Shown one piece after another: positions 55,445 to 62,829 of a stretch of DNA of 64,000 bases. The DNA is from Candidatus Nanopelagicales bacterium. GTDB taxonomy: Bacteria > Actinomycetota > Actinomycetes > S36-B12. The translations under genes and the position numbers were made by a program. The DNA is taken from assembly GCA_018609125.1 (NCBI GenBank), contig JABAYF010000022.1, positions 22,248 through 86,247 on the forward strand. The letters run 5' to 3'. Position 1 is the first letter of the stretch. Each line of letters starts with the position of its first letter. Under the pieces are notes generated by a model. It was not told the origin of the DNA. It made no database searches and was given only the letters and a program-made list of their open reading frames with translations.

Positions 55445-56157
55445 CACGAACTCCGATCGGTTTCGGCAATGGGATACGGCAAATCGAGGGGTTCGGGTGT
55501 TTTTCTCGGATAGAAAACCTCGGTAATGAGGGCGCCCAGCGCGGCACCAATCACTTGGAAACTGATAAACGCCAACACGGAACCAGGTGCGATACCGGTG
55601 AAGGTATCGGTCATGCTTCGCCCGATGGTGACCGCTGGGTTAGCAAAGGATGTCGAGGCGGTGAAGAAGTAGGCCGCGCCGATCCAGGCAGGAACTAGGG
55701 CGGGACCCAGGGTGCCCTTACCGGTGCGCGTGATGACGCCGATGACGAGCAGCAAACCAGCGGTGGCGACAACTTCGCCCAACCAAATACCCGGGCCGGA
55801 ACGGATATTTGTGGATGGCTGCCATGCCATCAGGCCGAACATAAGGTTGGCCAGGGCAACACCGGCGAGTCCGCCGATGATCTGAACTCCGATGTAGGCA
55901 GCGCCCAATGGGAGCGAAATTTCACGCCGTGCGAGTTCCACTCCGGTGACGCAAGGGTTAAAGTGTGCTCCGGAGATAGGGCCTAAAATCCAGATTAAAA
56001 CGCCGAGTGCTGCGATGGTGGATAGCGCATTGACCAACAAGATGACGGCGAGGTCATCGCTGAGACGCTGACCCATGATGCCGGAGCCGACCACGGCGGC
56101 CACGAGCAACGCGGTGCCGAGAAATTCGGCAAACAGGCGTCGAGTGATAACGATCAT
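55444..56157 (-). CDS. Aquaporin/aquaglyceroporin of the ars operon
   Basis: A 237-residue major-intrinsic-protein channel with six helices and two half-helices. The first NPA box reads AHFNPCV (NPC variant), the second SFANPAV. In Sinorhizobium the aquaglyceroporin AqpS replaces ArsB: arsenite made inside by ArsC leaves down its gradient. The same gene pairing here suggests the same role. The ATG of MIVITRRLFAEFLGT is chosen, as it begins at helix 1. It is 22 bp after arsI and coupled to arsC. Confidence 0.88.
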   Translation of the reverse strand: MIVITRRLFAEFLGTALLVAAVVGSGIMGQRLSDDLAVILLVNALSTIAALGVLIWILGPISGAHFNPCVTGVELARREISLPLGAAYIGVQIIGGLAGVALANLMFGLMAWQPSTNIRSGPGIWLGEVVATAGLLLVIGVITRTGKGTLGPALVPAWIGAAYFFTASTSFANPAVTIGRSMTDTFTGIAPGSVLAFISFQVIGAALGALITEVFYPRKTPEPLDLPYPIAETDRSS

Positions 56158-56179
56158 GAGGGTTATCTGATCTCCAAGT

Positions 56180-56635
56180 TCACAAAACTTGGTCGGAGCA
56201 GCACGCGGTCTGGTCAACGACGCGCAGATTTCCGGCAGGCTCTGGGTTTTCGGGGTCATCGTCGGTTACGACATAGACCTCCCAGGGAGTTCCCGCCGGG
56301 TCATGGACCCAGACTTTGTCTTGCACCGCGTAGCAGCAGTTTGTGTTGGCTTCATCAAAGGTGGCAAGTCCAGAGTCGGACAATCGCTGTGCTGCACTGC
56401 TCACCTCGGCAGTGTCGAAAACCTCGATGCCCAGGTGGTTGAGGGCACCGGCCGGCCCTTCACCGCGGTCTGCACCGGGTACCTCAATGAGGACGAGCTT
56501 TAGGGCGGGTTCGGTGACAGCGAAATTGGCATAGCCGGGGCGCAACTTGTGCGGCGCTACCCCGAAAAGCTGGGTGTAGAAGTCGATAGAGGCATTGAGA
56601 TCAGAAACATTGAGGGCAAGTTGTACGCGAGACAT
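56180..56635 (-). CDS. arsI: ArsI/CadI-type VOC dioxygenase
   Basis: A 151-residue glyoxalase/VOC-fold protein. RVQLALNVSDLNASIDFYTQLFG begins the first beta-alpha-beta-beta-beta unit; NHLGIEVFD (metal His) and TNCCYAVQDKVWVHDPAGTPWEVYVV (vicinal Cys pair and metal Glu) identify the ArsI/CadI group. ArsI cleaves the C-As bond of methylarsenite with Fe(II) and O2. CadI of Mycobacterium is a close relative of unclear activity. A further CC pair lies near the C-terminus. The ATG follows GGAG at 5 nt. Confidence 0.87.
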   Translation of the reverse strand: MSRVQLALNVSDLNASIDFYTQLFGVAPHKLRPGYANFAVTEPALKLVLIEVPGADRGEGPAGALNHLGIEVFDTAEVSSAAQRLSDSGLATFDEANTNCCYAVQDKVWVHDPAGTPWEVYVVTDDDPENPEPAGNLRVVDQTACCSDQVL

Positions 56636-56690
56636 CAGGGCTCCGAAGGCTGAGTGATTTGGGTGGTTCGTACGGTTCATTCATATTTAC

Positions 56691-56700
56691 ATTGATCAAT
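56691..56700. promoter_or_regulatory. Palindrome ATTGATCAAT in the ars divergent region
   Basis: A perfect 10-bp palindrome between arsI and arsR. AT-rich dyads of this kind are typical binding sites of ArsR-family repressors. Confidence 0.5.
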
Positions 56701-56712
56701 AAGGAAGGTAGC

Positions 56713-56739
56713 ATCTATATCGACCGATGTCGAATAGAT
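56713..56739. promoter_or_regulatory. Candidate ArsR operator
   Basis: ATCTATATCGAC-CGAT-GTCGAATAGAT is a near-perfect inverted repeat with one extra base in the left arm. It covers an ATG at 56727, which argues for the downstream start of arsR. Confidence 0.65.
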
Positions 56740-56759
56740 TTGATGAGTCTGACGGGAGA

Positions 56760-57110
56760 ATGATGGCCACCAGGGTCAGTACGGCATTGATGGAGGCAGG
56801 CCCAGCATGTTGTCCCACCGGCCTCACCGAACCCATGGACAGGTCAACCGCAGAGGAATTGGCGCGTTTATTGAAGGCGGTGGCTGATCCGGCCCGACTG
56901 CAACTACTCGCGTTGCTGCGTTCAAGCGAGAACTGCGAGGCATGCGCGTGCGACCTCACCGAGCCGCTGGGCCTTTCTCAACCCACAGTGTCCCACCATC
57001 TGAAGGTGCTGACCGAGGCGGGAATTCTTGGACGAGAGAAGCGCGGGTATTGGACGTGGTACTTCGTCGTTCCGTCCCGGTTGCACGAATTGGCGGCCGT
57101 GCTGGCATGA
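56760..57110 (+). CDS. arsR: ArsR-family arsenite-responsive repressor
   Basis: A 116-residue winged-helix repressor. A CC pair near the N-terminus (AGPACCPTGL) precedes ADPARLQLLALL, the metalloid site ENCEACACDLTEPLGLSQPTVSHHLKVL (CxAC-type Cys cluster plus recognition helix) and the wing REKRGYWTWYFV. It should release the ars operator when As(III) binds its Cys. Start candidates are ATG 56760/56763 (after GGGAGA) and ATG 56727, the latter inside the putative operator. Its stop overlaps a 31-residue frame (ATGA). Confidence 0.88.
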   Translation: MMATRVSTALMEAGPACCPTGLTEPMDRSTAEELARLLKAVADPARLQLLALLRSSENCEACACDLTEPLGLSQPTVSHHLKVLTEAGILGREKRGYWTWYFVVPSRLHELAAVLA

Positions 57111-57202
57111 AGCCCATCTACGGTTCGTGGGTGCTGGTGGTTGCCGCTATTCTGGTGATGATCCCGATCAGTGTGCGACGACCCCGCCGTTCGCCCGACT
57201 AG
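57107..57202 (+). CDS. 31-residue membrane microprotein coupled to arsR
   Basis: ATG at 57107 overlaps the arsR stop as ATGA. The product has a short polar start (MKPIYGS), one membrane helix (WVLVVAAILVMIPISV) and a basic Arg/Pro-rich end (RRPRRSPD). The charge pattern predicts a cytosolic C-terminus. The perfect stop/start overlap and its membrane-like composition argue that it is real, although it is below usual gene-length limits. Any arsenic-related role is inference. Confidence 0.6.
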   Translation: MKPIYGSWVLVVAAILVMIPISVRRPRRSPD

Positions 57203-57231
57203 TGCTGCGCGAATGTGGTTTCACTGCCGCG

Positions 57232-58122
57232 CTAGGGCACGAGCGGCCAGGTTGTGGTGATTGTCAAACCACCGTTTTCGTTGGTTTCGGCACGGGCACT
57301 TCCGCCCACCGCGGTGGTAGTTTCGCGAACGAGCGCAAGCCCCAGTCCGGTGCCACCGGGCTTCGCGTTACTCCCGCGATAGAACCGCTCAAAGACCGAT
57401 GCGAGGTCAGGGTCGGAAACTCCCGGGCCATCGTCGGCGACAACGAGTTGGGCGTAACCACCGTGTTCGGTCACCGAGACTGAAACCTCAGCAGCGGCGT
57501 AGCTGAACGCATTGCCGAGGAGCTCATCAACAACCCTTGCCACCGCACCTTCACCGGCAAGCACCAGCACCTGGAAATCGGGCAAGGCAGCAGCAATTTT
57601 TACACCGGCAGCATCTGCCTGAACCCGACCCACCGCAATGCGCTGGCGTACAACCTCGTGCAGATCTACCCGCACCGGGAACGCTCCAGCATCGGATCGG
57701 GCCAGTGCCAGAATCTGGTCAATGCGGTGCGTGAGCCGGTCAATCTCCACGATTGCCGCGCTCGCCTCGTCCCGTAACTGTGTTGTAGGCGCGAGATCTT
57801 CAATTGCCTCTACTCGCAGACGTACACCGGTGAGCGGAGTACGCAGATGATGCGAGGCATCTTCCGCGACGCGCTGCTGCCGACTGACCATAAGCGTCAA
57901 GCGCGCAGCCGTACGGTTCAAGGCGCGGGCCACCGAACGCACCTCAGCGGGTCCATCGTCCTCGCGGGCCTGCTGGTCTAGGTTGTCCGCCAAGTTGTCA
58001 GCAACCTCAGCCACTCGACGAAGCGGCGTCACCATGGAATAGGCCAAAATCCAGGCGAATAGGGCAGCCAGAATGACAACGGCAGTGACGAATCCGGCGA
58101 GCGCCCAGCGAGAGCTGCCGAA
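57232..58122 (-). pseudogene. 5'-truncated sensor histidine kinase
   Basis: The visible part has the last membrane helix (WALAGFVTAVVILAALFAWILAYSM), a HAMP domain (VTPLRRVAEVADNLADNLDQQ), the H-box AEDASHHLRTPLTG, N-box VDELLGNAFSYA, G1 VADDGPGV and G2 GGTGLGLALV. The first membrane helix and sensor domain are missing, and upstream of about 58122 this frame is only a shadow of the ferric-reductase gene. An internal ATG at 58035 could still give a soluble 267-residue kinase. No response regulator is next to it. The join looks like a deletion. Confidence 0.75.
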
Positions 58123-58586
58123 AGTCCAATCGCCATCCCAAGCCACAGGGCGGCAACGCCCAGGGTCACAGCCACGGGTCGGTAATCGGCAGTGAAGGGA
58201 ACGAAGGAACCTATCCAGCCCACCTTGGCCCAAGGATCTGTTGCCAGCGCCACAATGTGGGTGACCACGAGTGCCAGGGTTAACCCGGTAAGAACAATGT
58301 GCGTGCGCAAAATTTGAGTACGCCAGGGCAGAAGGCGCCCGGAGAGCAATCGGCTGGAGAGCAACAGCCCAGAAACTGTCACGAGGGTGAGGAGTGCGTA
58401 GCTGGTGATTCCTGACGATCTGGCAATGAGCCACAGGGTTGGTTCGGCTCGCTGCACAAGGAGCCAAGCAGCCACGAGCGCGATGCCGGAAATGAACGCG
58501 GCAATGGTTACACCGAAAACGATGCCCAGGGTGTGCCGGGACGTGGCTGCTCTGTGTCTGTTACTTGCCGGGAACACGATTGACAT
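58029..58586 (-). pseudogene. 3'-truncated ferric-reductase-like membrane protein
   Basis: The first 155 or so residues form helices of a ferric-reductase-like (heme) membrane domain: GITSYALLTLVTVSGLLLSSRLL and LRTHIVLTGLTLALVVTHIVALATDPW with the expected His. After WLGMAIGLS the frame runs into kinase sequence read in another frame (SPDSSLPLSFWLPYS) and stops at 58029, so the last helix or helices are lost. It starts at ATG 58586, inside the end of apbE (26-nt overlap). If stable, it could still bind heme with the remaining His. Confidence 0.7.
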
Positions 58587-59538
58587 TCCATTCCACGAGG
58601 TTACGTGCGGCTGCCGAAAACCTGACCCGGCCGTCGGCGGTGACCCAGACCGCTGGAATCTGCTGTTCGTCCATCAGGCGTCGGATGTTGCGGTGTCCGG
58701 CGAGGAACCCCGTCTTAGTGAGTGTCTCGGCCACCGCGTTATCCGGGTGCACCACGGTGACACCGTGCAGGCCAGAGTCAGCCGATGTTCCAGTACGAGG
58801 GTCGATGAGATGGTGAACGACTTGGCCGTCGCGATGCCAACGTCGGCGCTGCACCGACGACGTCGCCACAGACGTATCGGCGATACCGAGCACTGCCACC
58901 GGCTCTTGACCACATGTGGGGTCATCTACCGAGACCAGCCACCTGTCGCCTCGTGGCCCGGGTCCAAACGTCGCCAAATCACCGCCAGCTGAAACCAGCG
59001 CTGACTCCGCGTGGCCGCGCAGCAGTTCCAAAGCTTCGCGAACGGCGTAGCCCTTGCCAATACCACCCAGATCAATGGGAGTTGAACCAACCTTTACCCG
59101 AGCCCCGGCCAGGTCGAATCGAGGCTGCCAGGCACGTCGAGGTACCGGTCGAGGATGAGCCGCAGAAGGTGTGGTGTCGGCCGGCATCCGTGTCCAGGTG
59201 CGGTCATACCCCAGCGCTTGCAGTGCCGGAAGAACGCGAGGGTCAAAGCGACCGTGGGTGCGCTGATAGGCGGAAAAGGCTTCGGCGATCACCGCGCTGC
59301 AGGTGGGTGACACCTCACACCACTTCTTCGCCGCCGCGTTGGCTCGCATGAGATCACTGTCAGGGTTGAAGCGCGTACACGTGCTTTCGACCCGCGCGAA
59401 CAGCGACTCAACCTCGTCCAGGGCTTGACTGGAATCCGATCGCGGGTTGAGGAGTCGGACCGAGACGGTGCTCGCCATCGCCGAAAAAGTCCGCAGGACT
59501 TCGGTTCCTGCCGGATGTAGTGCGGTGGTTCCTTTCAT
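58561..59538 (-). CDS. apbE: FAD:protein FMN transferase ApbE
   Basis: Covalently attaches FMN from FAD to Thr/Ser of extracytoplasmic proteins. A 325-residue protein without an obvious signal peptide. Family blocks seen are MASTVSVRL, CTRFNPDSDLMRAN, the GRFDPRVLPALQALGYDR segment, the FAD/Mg loop DLGGIGKGYAVREAL, SALVSAGGDLATFG and HHLIDPRTGTSADSGLHGVTVVHP with NAVAETLTKTGFLAG. ATG overlaps the stop of the Pro-rich gene (ATGA) and the reductase gene begins inside it. Two neighbours carry acceptor-like motifs. Confidence 0.9.
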   Translation of the reverse strand: MKGTTALHPAGTEVLRTFSAMASTVSVRLLNPRSDSSQALDEVESLFARVESTCTRFNPDSDLMRANAAAKKWCEVSPTCSAVIAEAFSAYQRTHGRFDPRVLPALQALGYDRTWTRMPADTTPSAAHPRPVPRRAWQPRFDLAGARVKVGSTPIDLGGIGKGYAVREALELLRGHAESALVSAGGDLATFGPGPRGDRWLVSVDDPTCGQEPVAVLGIADTSVATSSVQRRRWHRDGQVVHHLIDPRTGTSADSGLHGVTVVHPDNAVAETLTKTGFLAGHRNIRRLMDEQQIPAVWVTADGRVRFSAAARNLVEWNVNRVPGK

Positions 59539-59999
59539 CCGCTGGCCCCGGTTGAGGTATCCGCCGGGGGCGCCGGTGTTGGCTGGGGGGCGGGTTGCGG
59601 GGCGGGCGCGGGAGCCGGGTTTGGTTGGAGAGCAGTGGGAGGATTTGGTTGGGCTTGGTTGGCGGGGCCGGGGTTCGCGGTCGCCGTCGTAGGTGGAGTA
59701 TCGGATTCACTTGATTCGGCGCGAATCCGCAGTTTCTCCAAAATGCGACGGGTGCGCTTTTCCGTGGCATCCACTTCGGCCAGGATGCGCATTACCTCAG
59801 GCGATGATTCATTCTGCACAGTTTCTGTAGACGAGACCGGGGTGGCAGAAGCCACAGTGTTGGCCCGCGGGTCGTTACCCACCACCCATGCGTTGGCACC
59901 GAGTAAAACCGTTGCGGTAACCGGAATGACAAAGAGCGAGGATAGCCAGCCCGTTCGGGTGGGTAGCGATCCGCGTCGGCTGGCTGACTTAGTCGTCAT
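59535..59999 (-). CDS. Membrane-anchored Pro-rich protein ending in an FMN-acceptor-like motif
   Basis: About 154 residues. A basic cytosolic start (TKSASRRGSLPTRTG), one membrane helix (WLSSLFVIPVTATVLLGANAWVV), a helical stretch (EVMRILAEVDATEKRTRRIL) and a long Pro/Ala-rich arm. The last eight residues are DTSTGASG. Known ApbE acceptor sites follow Dxx[S/T]GA[T/S], so Thr150 is a candidate FMN site. No folded FMN-binding domain is present. The start is uncertain because the 5' end overlaps the Asp-codon repeat of the upstream gene (ATG 59999 or 60002). Coupled to apbE by ATGA. Confidence 0.7.
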   Translation of the reverse strand: MTTKSASRRGSLPTRTGWLSSLFVIPVTATVLLGANAWVVGNDPRANTVASATPVSSTETVQNESSPEVMRILAEVDATEKRTRRILEKLRIRAESSESDTPPTTATANPGPANQAQPNPPTALQPNPAPAPAPQPAPQPTPAPPADTSTGASG

Positions 60000-60516
60000 C
60001 ATCGTCGCGGTCGTCGTCATCGTCGTCGTACTCGTCGTCGTCGTACTCGTCATCATCGTCGTACTCGTCGTCGTCATCGTCGCTATATGCACCACCTGAG
60101 CCGCCGGTGCTGGCATCAGCTGTAGGAGCCGGAGCTTCGGGAGTTCCTGCTCTTGCAGGTTCATTCGGTTGGGGCGCAGCAGTTGGTGTGCTTAATGATT
60201 GAACGGGGAGTGTGGTGCTTGAAGTGGTTGGGCCCGCAATGTCAATTGTGGTTTGGTCGCCAGAATTAATGGCAATGCGAAGTGCGCGCGCAGCATCGAG
60301 ATCTGCATTGGCTTGCGCGAGTTGTTCGCGTGCCCAAATTTCCAGTGATCGCTCTGCCTCTGTGGAAGTGGCGGCGGTCGTGGCCGCAACGCGAGTGGGG
60401 ACAACTTCAGGTTCAGCCGAGACCACGCCGGGGATGGCGGCTAAGGCGAGGCTGCCACCGGCAACGGCTGCCACAGACGCGAGACCAGCAAGTGCGGCTC
60501 TGCTTTTGCTTAACAT
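59989..60516 (-). CDS. Exported protein with Asp/Tyr-rich acidic tail
   Basis: A 175-residue secreted protein. The signal peptide ends near VVSA-EP (residue 34/35). A helical part (AERSLEIWAREQLAQANADL) and a Ser/Thr/Pro-rich part follow, then DASTGGSGGA (134-143) and a 32-residue tail of Asp with EY and R insertions. The DxSTGxSG string nearly repeats the end of the next protein. The tail should bind Ca2+ or other cations, or interact with a basic partner. It starts at ATG 60516 after GAAGGAG. The repeat is coded by GAC/GAT triplets and may vary in length. Confidence 0.75.
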   Translation of the reverse strand: MLSKSRAALAGLASVAAVAGGSLALAAIPGVVSAEPEVVPTRVAATTAATSTEAERSLEIWAREQLAQANADLDAARALRIAINSGDQTTIDIAGPTTSSTTLPVQSLSTPTAAPQPNEPARAGTPEAPAPTADASTGGSGGAYSDDDDDEYDDDDEYDDDEYDDDDDDRDDDDD

Positions 60517-60555
60517 TGGGGCTCCTTCAGCTTGAGCTGATGCTCTGTAGTGAAG

Positions 60556-60598
60556 AGTTAATACCTGCGTTGATAGGTGAGAGTTAGCCAGAAGTTAA
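60556..60598 (-). promoter_or_regulatory. Direct repeats upstream of the flavin cluster
   Basis: AGTTAA (60556-60561), AGTTAG (60582-60587) and AGTTAA (60593-60598); the last two are exactly 11 bp apart start to start, the spacing typical of OmpR-type regulator sites. They lie upstream of the acidic-protein gene. Confidence 0.45.
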
Positions 60599-60617
60599 GT
60601 GCAGGTAAAGGAACTGG

Positions 60618-60749
60618 CTAGGCAGCATTCGCAACCTTGAGGACCCCAACGCCGAGAATCCCGTTCACTCCCCACTGTTCACCCTCGAGCCGCACCTGCG
60701 CAGGATCGGCGGCCACTCTGAGGCAGGTGCGGATCGTCACCGGTGCCAT
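60618..60749 (-). CDS. Possible 43-residue small protein
   Basis: An ATG-initiated frame giving 43 residues (TIRTCLRVAADPAQVRLEGE, then a Gly/Val-rich hydrophobic end GILGVGVLKVANAA). There is no clear ribosome site and no recognised family. The composition is protein-like, so it may be a remnant of a larger gene or a genuine small one. It lies between the beta-propeller gene and the flavin cluster. Confidence 0.3.
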   Translation of the reverse strand: MAPVTIRTCLRVAADPAQVRLEGEQWGVNGILGVGVLKVANAA

Positions 60750-60804
60750 TTCACAGGCGCTGAAAGGCTGAGCGGGCCTGGTAACTGATGTGCTCCAGAC
60801 CTTT

Positions 60805-62688
60805 CTAACCCACCGGTGCCCCGGCGCCAACTAAGACCACCATTCCATCGCCACCGGGATTACTCTGGATCGGTATGGCTTTCCAGTTATTTGCTAGCCA
60901 TACGTTTCCAGCGTGATCAATACCCACGCCGGTATTGCGTTGGAGTCCATCAAATCCGTAACCGGTCTTACCCGAGATATTGTCACCGGTAGTGAGACCG
61001 CGCGGGCACGTCTGGGCCTCGGTGCCACAAAAACGACTCACCCGGTCACCCTGAAAATTAGCCACCCACACCTGATCGTCACCATCAATAGCAACGCCCC
61101 AGGGAATCGTTAGGCCGCCCCCAGTGTAGTCGCGAGCATTTCCTGCAGCGTCAATGTGGGTGATGCGCGGACGCACAGTGGGTTGCTCGTCAGTGATCAC
61201 TGGAGCTGACGAGCCACTTGAGTCACCGCAAGGGATCGCGATCACTACCGAATTCGCGACCCACTTAGAGTCGTTACTGTCAATGGCGATCCCGAGCGGG
61301 CGTTTCAGTTGGCCGTCAACAAAGGGCGAACCCGCCAGTGGTGATCCATCCGGGGCGAAAGCCGAGACTCCGTTGCCACGAACGTTTGTGACCCAGGAAT
61401 TTCCCGCCGAATCAATATCGACGTCGAAAGGCTTGGCCAAACCGTTGTCGGTAAGTGCCACGGACCGGGCAGGATCAGCGTCGCGGTAAACCACCAACGA
61501 GTCGTTACCGCAGCTGGCCGTAAAAATATCTCCAGCGTCATTACGGGCCATGCCTTGAGGCCAACTGAGGGGTCCCTCGGTAAAGCCAGTGACGTCAGGG
61601 GAAAGTGGCTCTCCTTGCAAGGTGAACTGCGACAGGCTGTTTGAAGGGGGAGTCTCAGGGCATTCGCTGCCCTTGAATCCGTAGTTCGATACCCACACGT
61701 TGTCATCGCGATCGAAGGTGATGCCAAAGCCGACACCACTGACGCCGCCGCCGCGGTACTCGGTGACCGGTTGTCCAGCTGCGTACGGTTGCAATTTCAA
61801 CACGGCTCGACCTGCGCACACCGCAATCGGGTTGTCGCTGGGCACGTAGTTATTGCCCACCCACAGACTGCCTTCAGCATCGAAAACGAAGTTTCCTGGA
61901 GCATTGAACTGCCGCCCGTTGCCGGTGAACTTCAATGCCAGGATCCAGGAGTTATTGGCTTCAGAAAGCGCCGGGGCATTCGCGTTGGTGCCGGTACTGA
62001 GGCCAAAGATGCGCTTGACGTTACGCGCGGGGTCCTTGGCGAGGTTGGCGAGAGACTGTACGGTCTTGGATCCGTCTGTGAACCGCGCTAGGCGTCGACA
62101 CACCACGGGTGATTCATTGCAGCGCACCAGGATGTTGGCGAGGCTATTGACCGTAGCAAGTGTCTGCGTCTGGTTGCCGTTAGGCGCTGATGCCAGGAAG
62201 GAACTGACCTCGCCCGTGGCCGACTCCACCAGATTGCCCACCATGGACGCGGCGTTGGTGAGACCCGGGTTCGTTCCGCCCACTGCGTCACGGGCTAAAA
62301 ATTGCGCGAGACCATATGCCGATGCCACCGTTGTGAGTTCGTTCAAGTAGACGCGGTCCTGTCCGGGTTCGATGACGGCCATCAGCGTCAAACGCGCCGA
62401 TAAGTTGCCGCCGGACACCTGGACGTACATCACATCTGCCATGTTTCGGTCTGAAACGTCTGCGCGAAAACCACCCTTGGCCGCGGTGGTTGCGGTGTCA
62501 ACCACGGTGGCTGAGCCAGGAGAATTGCCTGCGATCCAGGTGGTCACCGTGGCACCGACCACAGGCTGGCCGCCGATCGTTGCTTTGCCGATGACCGTTG
62601 ATTCTGTAGATGAGGCAACACCGATACCGGTGAGCATGGACACGGCCAGGGCCGCGACCGAACAGGTGGCGATGACAAGGCGCTTCAC
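60805..62688 (-). CDS. Exported NHL/SMP-30-like beta-propeller protein
   Basis: A 627-residue secreted protein. A signal peptide (VKRLVIATCSVAALAVSML) is followed by a carboxypeptidase-regulatory-like beta domain (GKATIGGQPVVGATVTTW), a helical middle part, and from about residue 240 a propeller of repeated Gly/Asn/Trp blades (SLWVGNNYV, NVWVSNYGF, NSWVTNVRG, SKWVANSVV, QVWVANFQG, NVWLANNWK). Paired Cys suggest disulfides. A ligand- or surface-binding role is likely; the exact function is unknown. The GTG at 62688 follows TAGGTT (complement of 62696-62701) by 7 nt, so the longer frame to 63060 is rejected. Confidence 0.8.
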   Translation of the reverse strand: MKRLVIATCSVAALAVSMLTGIGVASSTESTVIGKATIGGQPVVGATVTTWIAGNSPGSATVVDTATTAAKGGFRADVSDRNMADVMYVQVSGGNLSARLTLMAVIEPGQDRVYLNELTTVASAYGLAQFLARDAVGGTNPGLTNAASMVGNLVESATGEVSSFLASAPNGNQTQTLATVNSLANILVRCNESPVVCRRLARFTDGSKTVQSLANLAKDPARNVKRIFGLSTGTNANAPALSEANNSWILALKFTGNGRQFNAPGNFVFDAEGSLWVGNNYVPSDNPIAVCAGRAVLKLQPYAAGQPVTEYRGGGVSGVGFGITFDRDDNVWVSNYGFKGSECPETPPSNSLSQFTLQGEPLSPDVTGFTEGPLSWPQGMARNDAGDIFTASCGNDSLVVYRDADPARSVALTDNGLAKPFDVDIDSAGNSWVTNVRGNGVSAFAPDGSPLAGSPFVDGQLKRPLGIAIDSNDSKWVANSVVIAIPCGDSSGSSAPVITDEQPTVRPRITHIDAAGNARDYTGGGLTIPWGVAIDGDDQVWVANFQGDRVSRFCGTEAQTCPRGLTTGDNISGKTGYGFDGLQRNTGVGIDHAGNVWLANNWKAIPIQSNPGGDGMVVLVGAGAPVG

Positions 62689-62794
62689 GCTGAATAACCT
62701 ATCGCTGCAGGGAGAGGCAAGGGCTGGCAGAGGTGGTGCGTGCTGAGGGAAAACCGCTCGTCCGTTGATCGAGAAGGGGCACCTGGGGCAAATC

Positions 62795-62829
62795 TTGACC
62801 GAATCCAGATTTAGCCATAGTCTGCACGC
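62795..62829 (+). promoter_or_regulatory. furA promoter
   Basis: TTGACC (62795-62800), a 17-bp spacer and TAGTCT (62818-62823), with 6 nt to the ATG at 62830. A textbook -35/-10 pair driving a leaderless furA-katG transcript, as known for mycobacterial furA. Confidence 0.85.

Noticed and set aside
57107-57483. Longer plus-strand frames beyond arsR
   Set aside because: These are shadows of the kinase on the other strand; only the 31-codon frame shows stop/start coupling and membrane composition.
59635-60099. Plus-strand frame with a very hydrophobic Val/Ile-rich end
   Set aside because: It is the complement of the Asp-codon repeat of the acidic protein; the hydrophobicity is a by-product of GAC/GAT triplets read backwards.
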